A stretch of 64,000 nt of DNA. It comes from Tillandsia leiboldiana. Taxonomy: Eukaryota; Streptophyta; Magnoliopsida; Poales; Bromeliaceae. Below the pieces are notes generated by a model. That model made no database searches, was not told the DNA's origin, and saw only the letters and a list, made by a program, of their open reading frames with translations. The stretch spans positions 30,082,838-30,146,837 of the forward strand of contig CM055067.1 in NCBI GenBank assembly GCA_029204045.2. The letters run 5' to 3'. Position numbers and translations under genes: made by a program. Numbering within the stretch: position 1 is the stretch's first letter; each line of letters opens with the position of its first letter. This document shows positions 10,644 to 23,488 of the stretch, one piece after another.

Positions 10644-10819
10644 AAAACTCACTTTAACCACAGTGGTCGGCATCCAACATCCACAGAGCACCATACCACT
10701 AGCAGCAAATCAAGGAGATAAGCGAGCAATAGGTGCGTAGAGCGTGAGTGTTTCGGGGACGGGATGATAGTGTTTTCGGTCGGTTGTAGGTCTTGGTGCT
10801 AGACCAGTTAAGTCTAGGA

Positions 10820-11660
10820 TTAACTTGTTTTCTTTGTGTACACGGATGACGGCCCGGACTTGGTCTTCAATCAACAGCTCGGGAAGGGAGGTGACGACTG
10901 TGACAGCTACGGAGGACCGGCTACATTGACAACAGTTGCACGACGTGGCCGGGCAACTGCCAACGCTCACAGAAGACATGGAATACCAACGACACGGGTT
11001 ACCCGCCTCCCGATAAGCAGTTGACCGGGCCACTCCGGTAGAGCGGGAGCTGACCAACGCGCCCGACCAGTAAGAGACCAGGGGCGACCACCCAAGTATC
11101 CGAAGACGCAGCAAGGAACCAGAAGTACGCCGACGAAGGGACCGGAACCGGGGGAGACCGACCAGGAGACCGACCAGGCAACGTCTACGGAGGAGCACAC
11201 TGGGTGACCGACTATCCCTGGAAGCACGATCATTGCTCCGTTGTGGCAAGCCGGGGCATCTTCGCTCTTACTGCCCCCTGAACCTGGGAACAACCCCTTC
11301 AATGGCACGACACGGGTAAGAGGTCCCACGCGACGGCATGATAGAGGACGCCCTGCCCCGGATGATGTAGTAGCAGAGACACTCTACCCTTAGTTCTTCC
11401 TTTTCGATTATGACCCAGTTTCGACATCAGGAGTATCCCACCGCTTTACTTCTGGCGTTACCGCTCCTACCCTTAGTTAGTTAAGTTAGATCCCTTCGTA
11501 GTATGATGTCGGCCCAGACCCCGGGACGGCCCCTAGAAATGGATAGCTATTTACCTTCCTACCCGGTATGGTTGGGAAGGCTAGCATGTCTTTGAGACTT
11601 AGTAGTAAACCTCACTGAAGGATTTTGACGTAGGGCTAGGGAAAGTTATAGTCTCCGCTT
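10820..11660 (+). pseudogene. Decayed gag/protease/early pol region of element B
   Basis: Homologous position to gag through RT. No long frame survives, and the short minus-strand frames here are not supported. A stretch around 10920-10985 looks like the coiled-coil end of a gag, but the evidence is weak. The length (about 0.85 kb) is far below a normal gag-protease-RT, so much is deleted. Confidence 0.45.
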
Positions 11661-11664
11661 CAAG

Positions 11665-12610
11665 ACAACATAAGGGGTATGAATGAAACTACCCAACGCA
11701 TGACCTGGAACTTTCGGCTGTCATATTCACCTTAAAACTCTGGAGGCACTATCTGTATGGAGCTCACGGCAACATCTTTTCGGATCACCGGAGTCTCGAA
11801 TATCTTCCCACACAGAAGGAGTTGAGCCTACGATAAGGACGTCGATTGGAACTATTCGAGGACTACGGGCTGGCCATAGTTATTACCCCCTGAAGGGCAA
11901 ACGCAGTTGCCGGCGCCTTGAGAAGGAAGGGTCAGACAGGAGTACTGCTAAAGAGCGCCCCTACTCAGCTTGATCGTTTAATCGCGGTTCTCACACGAAA
12001 GAGATTGGAGGTGGTACCAGCCGGTACAATTTTTGCGACTCCTTCCTAGTAGTCAAGCCAACCCCAGTCGAGAAAATCCTGGAAGGTCAAAGGACAGACA
12101 CACAGCTGAAGCTTATAAGGGGCAAGTCCACTTCGAAGACCGAGAGAGCGACGTTTCGGTGGGCACGAGCGACGCAACCCGGTTCCGGGGACATTTTTGC
12201 TTACCCGACTCACCCGATTTAAAGGACGAGATTCTAACGGAGGCGCACTATGCCCCCAACACAGCGCACTCGGATGGCGCAAAGACGTACAGAGATCTGA
12301 AGCGGACCTTTTGGGGTGGCCAGTAATGAAGAAGGATGTAACGCGAGTCGTGGCGCACTGTTTAGGTTGTCAGGAAGTAAAAGCCGGGCACCAGCGCCGG
12401 CGAAGATATTGCAGCCACCACCGGTGCCGGAATTGAAGCGAGGGCGGATCACCATGGATTTCGTCATGGGGTTTCCGCGATCGTAGCAAGGTCATGACGC
12501 AATCTGGGTGGTAGCGGATCGTTTGACAAGACATCTCTTTTCCTACCTATCCCTACGACGTGGACCCGAAACTGCCTGGCGCAGGTCCACATCAATGATG
12601 TTGAGAGACT
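11665..12610 (+). pseudogene. pol: RNase H and integrase N-terminal/core remnants of element B
   Basis: About 11690-11900 encodes an RNase H segment ([20 protein letters not shown], then [17 protein letters not shown]) followed by stops. About 12215-12400 is the integrase zinc-binding region (ILTEAHYAPNTAHSDGAKTY, then a frame change, then HCLGCQEVKAGHQ). About 12445-12475 gives the core start (TMDFVMGFPRS) and about 12495-12530 IWVVADRLTRHLF. Stops and a frameshift near 12324 make it non-functional. It is cut by element C at 12611 and resumes at 23489. Confidence 0.85.
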
Positions 12611-12615
12611 GCATG

Positions 12616-15600
12616 TGTAGAATACCGGGTTTTCGGATGGCGCGCCGACCTCGCAAGATGGCGTGGTGCGGAGGAATTCCCTCGGGCATGTTGCTTATGT
12701 GTTTACAGATGATGTCGGGTTGATTCGGATCAACGCGGAAGCCCCAGCTTGATCCGGAGTTTTCCGGGCTTTGTGCGCCGATAGAGGACTGGTTTTGGGG
12801 AAGCATCGACTCCACCGTGGTGTGCAGAAAATTGGGAAATACCTGGAATAGGTGTACTTTGGAATTACAGCGGAGTTCGGGAGGTTCCGGACTGATGCGG
12901 AGGACCCGAAGGCAAAAAGTGAGTTGCAGTTGGCAGTTTTGGGAGTCGGTTTTTGGATTGAGCACACCGACTCCACAGTTGAGCTTTTTGAGGAGAAAAA
13001 GCTTTGAGCATGTATATTTTCAGTTTACAGCGGAGTTCGGGAGGTTTCGGATCCGTGCGGAGGCCCCGAGGGCAAAAAGTGAGTTGACGGGGGACTTTTG
13101 ACGGATTAATTAATTAATTAAATTATTTAGTTGAATTAATTTGGATTTTTTTCTTGTGTTGTAGAGAAGGTTTGAAGGGAGTGGATTAGTGTGATATGGA
13201 TTTGAAAGTGTGAGCTGGGATATTTTGGGGTAGTGCAATAAATGCAGCCAACCACCCCCCCTCCCTTATTAATTAGGCACCACCTAATTAAAAGTCAACG
13301 TCATCACCTCCCTCTCCTGTTGAAGCAGGGGAAGCAAAAGGAAACAGAGGAAAGAAAAGAAAGATAAGAAGAAGGAAGAAGAAGAGAAAATTAATGGAAA
13401 AAGAGATGAATGGTTGAGTGATGGGTTGGTCTGGACCTACTGCGAGGAACCGCGGGGCCGAGCAGTCAGCGCGACGGGCGGCGCATGCGGCGGAGTTGTT
13501 CGAGGTAGGTTGCTGTTTTTTTTAGAGTGAGAGCGAGAGCTCGGTTTAGAGGGAGAAGAGAGTGGACCTATGCTAGTTGTGTTTTGACTGAAGTCCTTGT
13601 GTGTGTGGGGTGGCCGCAGCGGGGAGCCGCGCGGGGCGCAATGGCGCCGCGCGCGGCCGGCCTTGGTGCTGCATGGGCGCTGCGCAGGCGGCCACCGGGC
13701 AGCGCAGGGCGCACGCGTGGGCTGCTGCGGGCGCCGCGCGGCCCGCCGAGGGCGCCGCGCGGCCGCAGCGGCGGGGCCGCACTGCAGCGGCAGCGGCTGC
13801 AGCTGGGCTGCGCGCATTCGAGGGAGAGCTGGGCGCTTCTCCGCGCCGTTTTCGCGGCGGGGGTTGTTTTTCTTGGCCATTGGCGTGCGTTTTTTTTTTT
13901 TTAGCTGAGCTTGACTGTCTGGGTTCCTTTTCTCTCTCTGTGTTGGTGCAGCAACTTCGGTGCGCGGCGAGCTCGGTGCCGCGCGAGCGGTTGGAGCCGA
14001 CAGTGACGGCACGTGGATCACCATCAGTTTTTTTAGCCGAGTGTCGAGCGGAGCCCGGATCGAGTGTGCAGATCTCTCCAGAGTGAAGGCTTTGAGAGTG
14101 TGCTGTGGCTTTGTGGTTATAATGGAAGATGTATTAGAGTTTTTGTTGAGGCTACCTGTAGAGTGTGGATGATTTTTGGAATTGGTGGTTATATGAACAG
14201 ATAATTTGTTAGTGTGTGCTGATTGTGGGTGTCTAGCATGTAATGTGGGGGCTGTAAGTGTTGGTGATTAAGTGACTTTCTTATGTGGCATTTGTTGATG
14301 GTAGTGTGTAAAAATGGAATTAAGGAATTATGTATATGTGGAAATGAATTAATAGTATGCATTGAAGCTATAGGTGATTTTATTATGAGCTGTTGATGTG
14401 GTGGTTGGTCTTGGAGCTGCTGTGGGCTTTTGGTGTGTTTGTGACTGTTAGAGCGCGACCGAGTACTGTGAGTTGGCCGTGGAGCGACCCGGAGCGTGTG
14501 CAGATTTTTGTGAAGTACTCAAGAACTTTATTGGAGCTTCCGGGGGTTTTTTTCCGTGATTCGCGGTGCAATTTTCGGAATTTTCGTCAGTTGTGGATCC
14601 GGCGCTTCACCGACTTCAGCGTTGCTTGCGGAAAGCATTCCAGGTGGGTTGGAATTTCTCCAAAATGTATGGAATGCCCTTTAATGCTCCTGAATGCAAT
14701 TTGATCATATTTATTATGCTAATTTCACTGTTTTACATCTGATAGTTGCCTGAAATTTTTTAGAAAATTATTTAGAACCCCAGATTATTTTTAGTATACT
14801 CCTGTTATCATATGACACTAGGCTACATGTTCTGTGGGCATTATCTTTGCACCCTGATCGTTTTAAAAATCGAGAAAGCCAGTTTTAAGGAAAAACATCA
14901 TTTTCAAAAGTAGTTTTTAAATTATGAGTTCGCCAGAGATATGACATTGATTCAGGGTGCATTAGACCTCGTGCCTGGGGGCCGAGGGGTCTCTTTTTGA
15001 GTTTTGAGATGAATTATAGTGTCATTTGATATTTGAGCTTCCTTATGGGATAGTGAAATTACTCTAGATCATGGATCGTTTTCTGATTTAGTGGTGGAGG
15101 TGGTTCTCCCACTTAGCTTCGAGGATTTTGGGGTTCCGGCAGATCGAGTCGTGGAGGTTTCCCGACTCAGCCATGGTCGTGCATTATCAGATTGAGTCGT
15201 TGAGGGTTCTTCGACATAGCTGTGAGAGTGTTTGAGCTATTCATGTTTGAGTCGAGGTTCTTTTCCGACTGAGTTGTGTTTCCGAGCTTTCAGGTACCGA
15301 TCTGTTTGATCATGGATTATAGCCTGCATGTGCCGCATATTGAGAGAGTGAGACAGATGTGATACTTGAGTTCGGTGGGGTCGCTCCCCTCGAGCTACGC
15401 CCCGGGTGCGATGATGATACCGAGCCTGACGAGGCTACGATGTGGATATGCGCCTAGTTGATTTACTAGTGGTCGCTTGATACCCCTGGCCGAGTCACCA
15501 TGGGGTCACTTGTGTGAGTTTGAGATAGTCCGTGTGGGACGCCCTACGTAAGTCCCGTCCCAGTGAGGATGTGGTGGCATCAGGTTTGGCGCAGGCTTGA

Positions 15601-16305
15601 CTGGACCCTATGAGGCAGTCATTGAGATTGGGTGACATTGAGAGAGTGATGGCATAGCATGTTCATTGATGAGTTTCCCTTTGAGCATGGTACTTGAGGC
15701 ATATTATTAGCAGTGTTAGTGTATGCATAGCAGGGTCAGAGTAGAGTTCCTTCTGCATGATGTTGTTACTTTAGCTGTAGTTCCTTTCCTGCTTTCCTTT
15801 TATCTATCTATCTGCATACCAATCTGTTTTGCCTCCAGTAGACTTAGTGGGCATACCGTGGATATTGGGACGGTACCCACTGAGATCTGCCTTCTGCAGT
15901 AGATCTCACACCCGCTGCGGTGACAGATTTTTCCGAGGCCGCTGTTCCGGCTTAGCTCGCGCGGAGACAGCTGATCGAGGTGAGGACGTGGCCAGTAGTT
16001 CCTTACCAGCATTTTGAGTCAGAGGTAGATGTACCCTGTCTTTTTTATGTTTCCACTTTTATACTGGACAATCTGAGAGATTGGTGAGGCTTGTATTTTA
16101 TTTTGAGAGTTTTGTAATGAGGACTTGATCTATGTATTTCAGATGTTCAGTGATGATTATGGCTACTAGTTTTATTTTCAGCTCTGATACACGTGTAGCT
16201 ATAGATTTTTTTTGCAGGGTAGAAGCTTCGTCTGTGCAGCAGTTTCCGCACAGACGGCGGATCTGTTGGCGAGCCCGGGTCGCAGTTCGACCCCGGGGCG
16301 TGACA
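12616..16305 (+). repeat. 5' LTR of element C
   Basis: TGTAGAATACCGGG to CCGGGGCGTGACA, 3690 bp. Contains an AATTAATTAATTAA tract near 13107-13122, a donor-like GAGGTAGG (about 13503), a CpG-rich low-complexity block 13600-13810, an acceptor-like TTGGTGCAG near 13950, hairpin HP2 at 15882-15907 (GAGATCTGC with GTAGATCTC), and terminal hairpins at 16232-16253 and 16277-16293. Confidence 0.95.
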
Positions 16306-16313
16306 GATTATGG

Positions 16314-16326
16314 TGGTATCAGAGCC
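16314..16326 (+). other. Primer-binding site of element C (initiator Met tRNA)
   Basis: TGGTATCAGAGCC, 8 bases after the 5' LTR, as in A and F. Confidence 0.92.
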
Positions 16327-16601
16327 TAGGAATATAGGTCGTTGAGGACTTAGAGACCCTAGCCTATTGGTTGGACAGTAGGATGACTGTCGTGAGAGAC
16401 GTGACCTTAGCGAGAGTCCTGATTGAGTTGTACCTCCCTCAGAGGATTGGGGCGAGTGATCTTACATGTTATTTCTCTAAAGATGATTATGTTGGCTGCA
16501 GACAACATAATACTTTAGTATGGGTAACATGTTCTAGACTTTCGCTTGATTGGGTCGAGAGAGTTTTGGTCCTAATGTTTGTTCTGTTGCAGTGGTTTTC
16601 G

Positions 16602-17560
16602 ATGCTTCCTAGACGCCGTGCAGCGGCAAGGGTGTGTTCGACCTTGGATGAGGAGCACGAACAGCAGGAGACTGAGTGGACAGAGCAGGGTAAGGTCTGT
16701 GAGTTACAAGCCCAAGTAGCCCAGATATTGATGCGATGCGGCGTCAGGAAGAGAACATGGAGCGCGTGATGCACATGTCTGAGCAGAGAACATTCCCCGG
16801 GGTACCGTTAGTAGTACCTCCGGCTGCGACATCGTCGACTTGGACCCAGATTGCACTGTGGTTAGTGCAGGAGTAGCGAGAGCTTACTGATTAGTTGCTG
16901 TACCTCAGCCGGTACCATCCCCTGTGGATTTCGGGTTAGAGTTGGAGCCTTGGAAGGCCAAGAACTGGATCGCTGCTATGGAAGAGTTGTTCGAGGATTT
17001 GTTCATCCAGGAGAAGCATCAGGGCGCTTGGTTATGCACTTTTGGATAGGGACGCCGAGAGTTGGAGGGCGTCGAGTTCGTCCTGCTGGACCACTAGGAG
17101 CGCAGTTGACGACCTGGAGCGAGTTTCCGCGACGGTTGACCAGTGTACCCCTTGTCGCCCAGGATGAGGCTTAGAGGTTGGTTATGTTTGAGAGGGGACT
17201 GCATCGAGATACCTATCTCTTTGTGCATTCTCGGCGAGTGCCGACTTTGGATGCAGCGAGTGTGCATGCTCGATGGATTGACGAGGATCAGTGATCACGT
17301 CCAGGAGGGACGAAGAGCGAGGGACCAGCTCCAGTGAGAGACGTCCAGCATCGTCGGATTTTGGGATAGCTGAGTGGATCGAGGTTGCCAGGATTCCAGT
17401 CTCAGGATTATGGGTCTCAGAGGAGACAGAGACCAGTAGGTTCTCGACATTTGAGACACCAGCAGCAGTGCCAGGACTTTTTCAGGCAGAGTGTTCCTGA
17501 ATGGTGCTCTTGGAATTGCCACTTGCGATAGCACCCCCACTAGCCTTTCAGGATGGAGAG
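16602..17560 (+). pseudogene. gag: Degenerate gag of element C
   Basis: Begins ATGCTTCCTAGACGCCG, clearly homologous to the gag start of A, with MLPRRRAAARVCSTLDEEHE readable before frameshifts. In-frame stops follow (for example TAG and TAG near 16876-16894), and patches of the capsid domain appear in changing frames (WRRVRPAGPL shifted, FERGLHRDTYLFVHSRR near 17190). Most of the zinc-knuckle region is deleted. Confidence 0.85.
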
Positions 17561-17639
17561 GTTCATCCAACTTACCGGCAGGCTGATAGAGCCGTGATGC
17601 CGAGGCAGTTTTAGCGATGGCCACCAGCATCTAGTGGAT

Positions 17640-19638
17640 GAGTTTGTGCGGCCGGTTTGAGGGCGCCAGGATAGCGGATTGTGTTTTACCTGGTGTGGTT
17701 TTCCTTGTGGTCATCGGAGTTAGAGCATGTTGATGCCGACACCGCTTGTGTGTGCTTCAGTAGAGCAGGGGTAGCTTCGCGTGGACCAAAGATGAGACTG
17801 TTGGCTTGTGCACATGAGGACCAGGTTCCAGATCACGTATAGCACATGGATAAGTGTTGCCAGTCCTACATCAGTTTAGGGTTATTGATATAAAGTTGGG
17901 CGGGGATTGGTTATCCCAATTTTATGCTGTCATGGTTTGTCGTGAGAGGACAAGACCCTCAGTGGACCCGGTCAGGAGGAGAGTGTTGTTAGAGGATGCT
18001 AGAGCACGACGAAGGTTAAGTCGTGATCGTACCGCTTGGTTAGCGATTGTAGAAGAGGTGCCTACGGCGGCATCGGGACTAAGGAATATCTTTATTGTCG
18101 TGTGATCCCGAATAAGAGTTACCTGAGCTGTGTTTAAAGCCGCCGTTTAGTGAGATTGAGATCAAGATAGTGATTGACGTGGTTTTGGAAACTGCGCCAA
18201 CTATGGTAGCACCTATTGGGGTATCCCCTGCGAAATAGAGACAGATAGAGAGCTGGTAGCGCAGTGGAGGGATCTGATGGATCGAGAGGTCTGTTTGACC
18301 CAGTGCCACATTGTGGGTACACAACGGTGAGAGTTCTTTGATGGTCGAGTATAGACAGACTCGGATTGTGTTGCAGCAGATGCTCATTTGTGAGGCAGGT
18401 AGCCTTTTGGAACCATACAGCCGAGGGCTGTGCCCTGATGGTGTTCAGGAACCGATAGGGGTATTTTGAGCTTACAGCAAGGTCAAGTGAATTGACTAAT
18501 GCCCTGCCGCATTCATGATTTGAGGAATTGTAGGTTCCAAACGGGTTTGGACGGGTTAGCAGTGGTACCTGTCGTGGATTTATTTCCGAGATGACATAGA
18601 ACTTGAGGAGCACTTGAGGATAGTGCTGCAACTTCTAAGAGAGAAGAGTTGTATGCTGAGTTGAAAGGTTTTGAATTTTGACTTTGTAAGATTTGTTGTT
18701 AGGCCATGTGTTTACTGCTGCAAGAGCGACTGAGGACCCAACGAAGGGTGATGCCGTTGGGGACTAGCCCTAGCCTATAATGGAGACGGAGGCCAAAAGC
18801 TTTTGGACTAGGCAGGGCCAGTGTAGCTATGAGGAGATAAGCTGAAGAGGATACCAGCTTGGATGTAGATGTTTGCCAGTGATTGGAAGATAAGTGAATT
18901 ATCCATAAACCCTCGAACCTGAAGTACTTGGATACTCAGGAAGAGTTTGGTTTGAGGTAACGTCAGGGGATAGAGTTTTCAAAGAAGTATGATTGTTATC
19001 ACAGTGTTATCCCGGCGAGGACATTATAGTCATGGACGCCTTGTTGGGGCGAGCAGTCTAACCTTGGAATGAGGTGATCGATTAGTGGGTGTCACTATTG
19101 GAACTTGGAATTGAGAACTGGATGTTTGGGGGAAATGTTCCCGATGTTGAATTTCTTTCCCTGTAGCGAAGTGTGAGAGTGCATTTGTAGGATTTTGAGC
19201 CTTTTGGTTACTATGGAGCAATGAGGGAATTATGCCAATTGGAGGCTTAGAGTTGGGATTAGAGACCATGATTTTGGAAGCCACTAGCCGCAGGGATATA
19301 TATATGTGTGTATAGATTTGAGTTTTGGCGGGGAGTTTACTCCACGAGTTTTATCTGGCTGGAAGAGGTTTACTGATCACCCGCATGTTTTGGGATGTCA
19401 CTTCCTTGGAGTTGGATGAGGATTGGAGCCTTTAGGAGCGACCGATGCAATTTTTGCTGGTGAGGCAGAAGAGTTTTGTAGTCGGATTATACCTATGGAC
19501 AAGGTCCCAGGGAGCTTTTGTTGAGTGAGAACGGCCACCTGAGAGCCTGATGATGAGTTAGGGATCCCCTATCCCCTTTTGATTGAGTCGCCCTCCTGAG
19601 TTATGGATTTATTTTGGTTTCGAGGACGAAACCCTTTT
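17640..19638 (+). pseudogene. pol: Degenerate protease/RT/integrase region of element C
   Basis: Recognisable patches: protease-proximal region about 17700-17850; VIDIKLGGDWLSQFYAVMVC at about 17880-17940, the post-protease ILGMDWL motif; an RT start about 18130-18230; YFELTARSSELTNALPHS near 18460-18520 (RT palm); EEHLRIVLQLL-like sequence near 18600; and the AVQPWNE-equivalent near 19050. All are broken by stops. The phrase at 18305-18330 (CCACATTGTGGGTACACAAC) is the single-copy relative of the 27-bp array in element F. Confidence 0.75.
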
Positions 19639-19651
19639 AAGGAGGGGAGAG
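19639..19651 (+). other. Polypurine tract of element C
   Basis: AAGGAGGGGAGAG directly precedes the 3' LTR TGTAGAATACC. Confidence 0.9.
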
Positions 19652-22600
19652 TGTAGAATACCGGGTTTTCGGATGGCGCGCCGACCTCGCAAGATGGCGT
19701 GGTGCGGAGGAATTGCCTCGGGCATGTTGCTTATGTGTTTACAGATGATGTCGGGTTGATTCGGATCAACGCGGAAGCCCCAGCTTGATCCGGAGTTTTC
19801 CGGGCTTTGTGCGCCGATAGCGGACTAGTTTTGGGGAAGCATCGACTCCACCGTGGTGTGCAGAACATTGGGAAATACCTGGAACAGGTGTACTTTGGAA
19901 TTACAGCGGAGTTCGGGAGGTTCCGGACTGATGCGGAGGGCCCGAAGGCAAAAAGTGAGTTGCAGTTGGCAGTTTTGGGAGCCAGTTTTTGGATTGAGCA
20001 CACCGACTCCACAGTTGAGCTTTTTGAGGAGAAAAAGCTTTGAACATGTGTATTTTCAGTTTACAGCGGAGTTCAGGAGGTTTCGGATCCGTGCGGAGGC
20101 CCCGAGGGCAAAAAGTGAGTTGACGGGGAACTTTTGACGGATTAATTAATTAATTAAATTATTTAGTTGAATTAATTTGGATTTTTTTCTTGTGTTGTAG
20201 AGAAGGTTTGAAGGGAGTGGATTAGTGTGATATGGATTTGAAAGTGTGAGCTGGGATATTTTGGGGTAGTGCAATAAATGCAGCCAACCACCCCCCCTCC
20301 CTTATTAATTAGGCACCACCTAATTAAAAGTCCACGTCATCACCTCCCTCTCCTGTTGAAGCAGAGGAAGCAAAAGGAAACAGAGGAAAGGAAAGAAAGA
20401 GAAGAAGAAGGAGGAAGAAGAGAAAATTAATGGAAAAAGAGATGAATGGTTGAGTGATGGGTTGGTCTGGACCTACTGCGAGGAGCCGCGGGGCCGAGCA
20501 GTCAGCGCGATGGGCGGCGCGCGCGGCGGAGTTGTTCGAGGTAGGTTGCTGTTTTTTTTAGAGTGAGAGCGAGAGCTCGGTTTAGAGGGAGAAGAGAGTG
20601 CACCTATGCTGGTTGTGTTTTGACTGAAGTCCTTGTGTGTGTGGGGTGGCCGCAGCGGGGAGCCGCGCGGGGCGCAAAGGCGCCGCGCGCGGCCGGCCTT
20701 GGTGCTGCGCGGGCGCGCATGGGCGCCGCGCGCAGCAGGGAGCGGCGCTGCGCGCGCGCTGAGGGCGTGCGCAGCAGGTGAGCGCGCATGGGCGCTGCAC
20801 AGGCGGCCACAGCGCAGCGCAGGGCGCGCGCGGGGGCTGCTGCGGGCGTCGCGCAGCGCGCAAGGGCGCTGCGCGGGCGGGCGACGCGCAGCGAAGGGCG
20901 CCGCGCGGCAGGCCTTAGCGCCGCGCGGCAGGCCCAGGGCGCCGCGCGGCCGCAGCGGCAGCGGCAGCGACGCAGCGGCTGCAGCTGGGCTGCGCGCATT
21001 CGAGGGAGAGCTGGGCGCTTCTCCGCGCCGTTTTCGCGGCGGGGGTTGTTTTTCTTGGCCGTCGGCGCGCGTTTTTTTTTTTAGCTGAGCTTGACTGTCT
21101 GGGTTCCTTTTCTCTCTCTGTGTTGGTGCAGCAACTTCGGTGCGCGGCGAGCTCGGTGCCGCACAAGCGGTTGGAGCCAGCAGTGACGGCACGTGGATCA
21201 CCATCAGTTTTTTCAGCCGAGTGTCGAGCGGAGCCCGGATCGAGTGTGCAGATCTCTCCAGGGTGAAGGCTTTGAGAGTGTGCGGTGGCTTTGTGGTTAT
21301 AATGGAAGATGTATTAGAGTTTTTGTTGAGGCTACCTGTAGAGTGTGGATGATTTTTGGAATTGGTGGTTATATGAACAGATAATTTGTTAGTGTGTGCT
21401 GATTGTGGGTGTCTAGCATGTAATGTGGGGGCTGTATGTGTTGGTGATTAAGTGACTTTCTTATGTGGCATTTGTTGATGGTAGTGTGTAAAAATGGAAT
21501 TAAGGAATTATGTATATGTGGAAATGAATTAATAGTATGCATTGGAGCTATAGGTGATTTTATTATGAGCTGTTGATGTGGTGGTTGGACTTGGAGCTGC
21601 TGTGGGCTTTTGGTGTGTTTGTGACTGTTAGAGCGCGACCGAGTACGGTGAGTTGGCCGTGGAGCGACCCGGAGCGTGTGCATATTTTTGTGAAGTACTC
21701 AAGAACTTTATTGGAGCTTCCGGGGGTTTTTTTCGTGATTCGCGGTGCGATTTTCGGAATTTTCGTCAGTTGTGGATCCGGCGCTTCACCGACTTCAGCG
21801 TTGCCTGCGGAAAGCGTTCCAGGTGGGTTGGAATTTCTCCAAAATCTATGGAATGCCCTTTAATGCTCCTGAATGCAATTTGATCATATTTATTATGCTA
21901 ATTTCACTGTTTTACTTCTGATAGTTGCCTGGAAATTTTTAGAAAATTATTTAGAACCCCAGATTATTTTTAGTATACTCCTGTTATCATATGACACTAG
22001 GCTGCATGTTCTGTGGGCATTATCTTTGCACCCTGATCGTTTTAAAAATCGAGAAAGCCCGTTTTAAGGAAAAACATCATTTTCAAAGGTAGTTTTTAAA
22101 TTATGAGTTCGCCAGAGATATGGCATTGATTCAGGGTGCATTAGACCTCGTGCCTGGGGGCCGAGGGGTCTCTTTTTGAGTTTTGAGATGAATTATAGTG
22201 TCATTTGATATTTGAGCTTCCTTATGGGATAGTGAAATTACTCCAGATCATGGATCGTTTTCTGATTTAGTGGTGGAGGTGGTTCTCCCACTTAGCTTCG
22301 AGGATTTTGGGGTTCCGGCAGATCGAGTCATGGAGGTTTCCCGACTCAGCCATGGTCGTGCATTATCAGATTGAGTCGTTGAGGGTTCTCCGACATAGCT
22401 GTGAGAGTGTTTGAGCTATTCATGTTTGAGTCGAGGTTCTTTTCCGACTGAGTTGTGTTTTCGAGCTTTGAGATACCGATCTGTTTGATCATGGATTATA
22501 GCCTGCATGTGCCGCATATTGAGACAGTGAGACAGATGTGATACTTGAGTTCGGTGGGGTCGCTCCCCTCGAGCTACGCCCCGGGTGCGATGATGATACC

Positions 22601-23483
22601 GAGCCTGACGAGGCTACGATGTGGATATACGCCTAGTTGATTTACTAGTGGTCGCTTGATACCCCTGGCCGAGTCACCATGGGGTCACTTGTGCGAGTTT
22701 GAGATAGTTCGTGTGGGACGCCCTACGTAAGTCCCGTCCCAGTGAGGATGTGGTGGCATCAGGTTTGGCGCAGGCTTGACTGGACTCTATGAGGCAGTCA
22801 TTGAGATTCGGTGACATTGAGAGAGTGATGGCATAGCATGTTCATTGATGAGTTTCCCTTTGAGCATGGTACTTGAGGCATATTATTAGCAGTGTTAGTG
22901 TATGCATAGCAGGGTCAGAGTAGAGTTCCTTCTGCATGATGTTGTTACTTTAGCTATAGTTCCTTTCCTGCTTTCCTTTTATCTATCTATCTGCATACCT
23001 ATCTGTTTTGCCTCTAGTAGACTTAGTGGGCATACCGTGGATATTGGGACGGTACCCACTGAGATCTGCCTTCTGCAGTAGATCTCACACCCGCTGCGGT
23101 GACAGGTTTTCCCGAGGCTGCTGTTCCGGCTTAGCTCGCGCGGAGACAGCTGATGGAGGTGAGGACGTGGCCAGTAGTTCCTTTCTGGCATTTTGAGTCA
23201 GAGGTAGATGTACCCTGTCATTTTTATGTTTCCACTTTTATACTGGACAGTCTAAGAGATTGGTGAGGCTTGTATTTTATTTTGAGAGTTTTGTAATGAG
23301 GACTTGATCTGTGTATTTCAGATGTTCAGTGATGATTATGGCTACTAGTTTTATTTTCAGCTCTGATACACGTGTAGCTATAGATTTTTTTGCAGGGTAG
23401 ACGCTTCGTCTGTGCGGCAGTTTCCGCACAGACGGCGGATCTGTTGGCGAGCCCGGGTCGCAGTTCGACCCCGGGGCATGACA
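19652..23483 (+). repeat. 3' LTR of element C
   Basis: 3832 bp, nearly identical to the 5' LTR apart from an expanded GCGC-rich block at about 20690-20960. HP3 here is a perfect hairpin: CTGTGCGG (23410-23417), loop CAGTTT, CCGCACAG. HP4 is GGGTCG, loop CAGTT, CGACCC (23455-23471). Ends GGGGCATGACA; one base differs from the 5' LTR terminus. Confidence 0.95.
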
Positions 23484-23488
23484 GCATG

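Larger units (their letters stand above)
12611..23488 (+). mobile_element. Ty3/gypsy element C, recent non-autonomous insertion
   Basis: Target duplication GCATG at 12611-12615 and 23484-23488, LTRs 12616-16305 and 19652-23483, PBS 16314-16326, PPT 19639-19651. By eye the LTRs differ by few substitutions plus a roughly 250-bp length difference in their GC-rich block, so the insertion is recent. Yet gag, protease and RT are full of stops. The internal region is only 3.35 kb. It parallels A in design and its LTR family is that of solo LTR H. Confidence 0.95.

Noticed and set aside
10710..11329. 179- and 120-codon minus-strand frames in element B
   Set aside because: They are antisense to the decayed gag/protease interval and have no family features.
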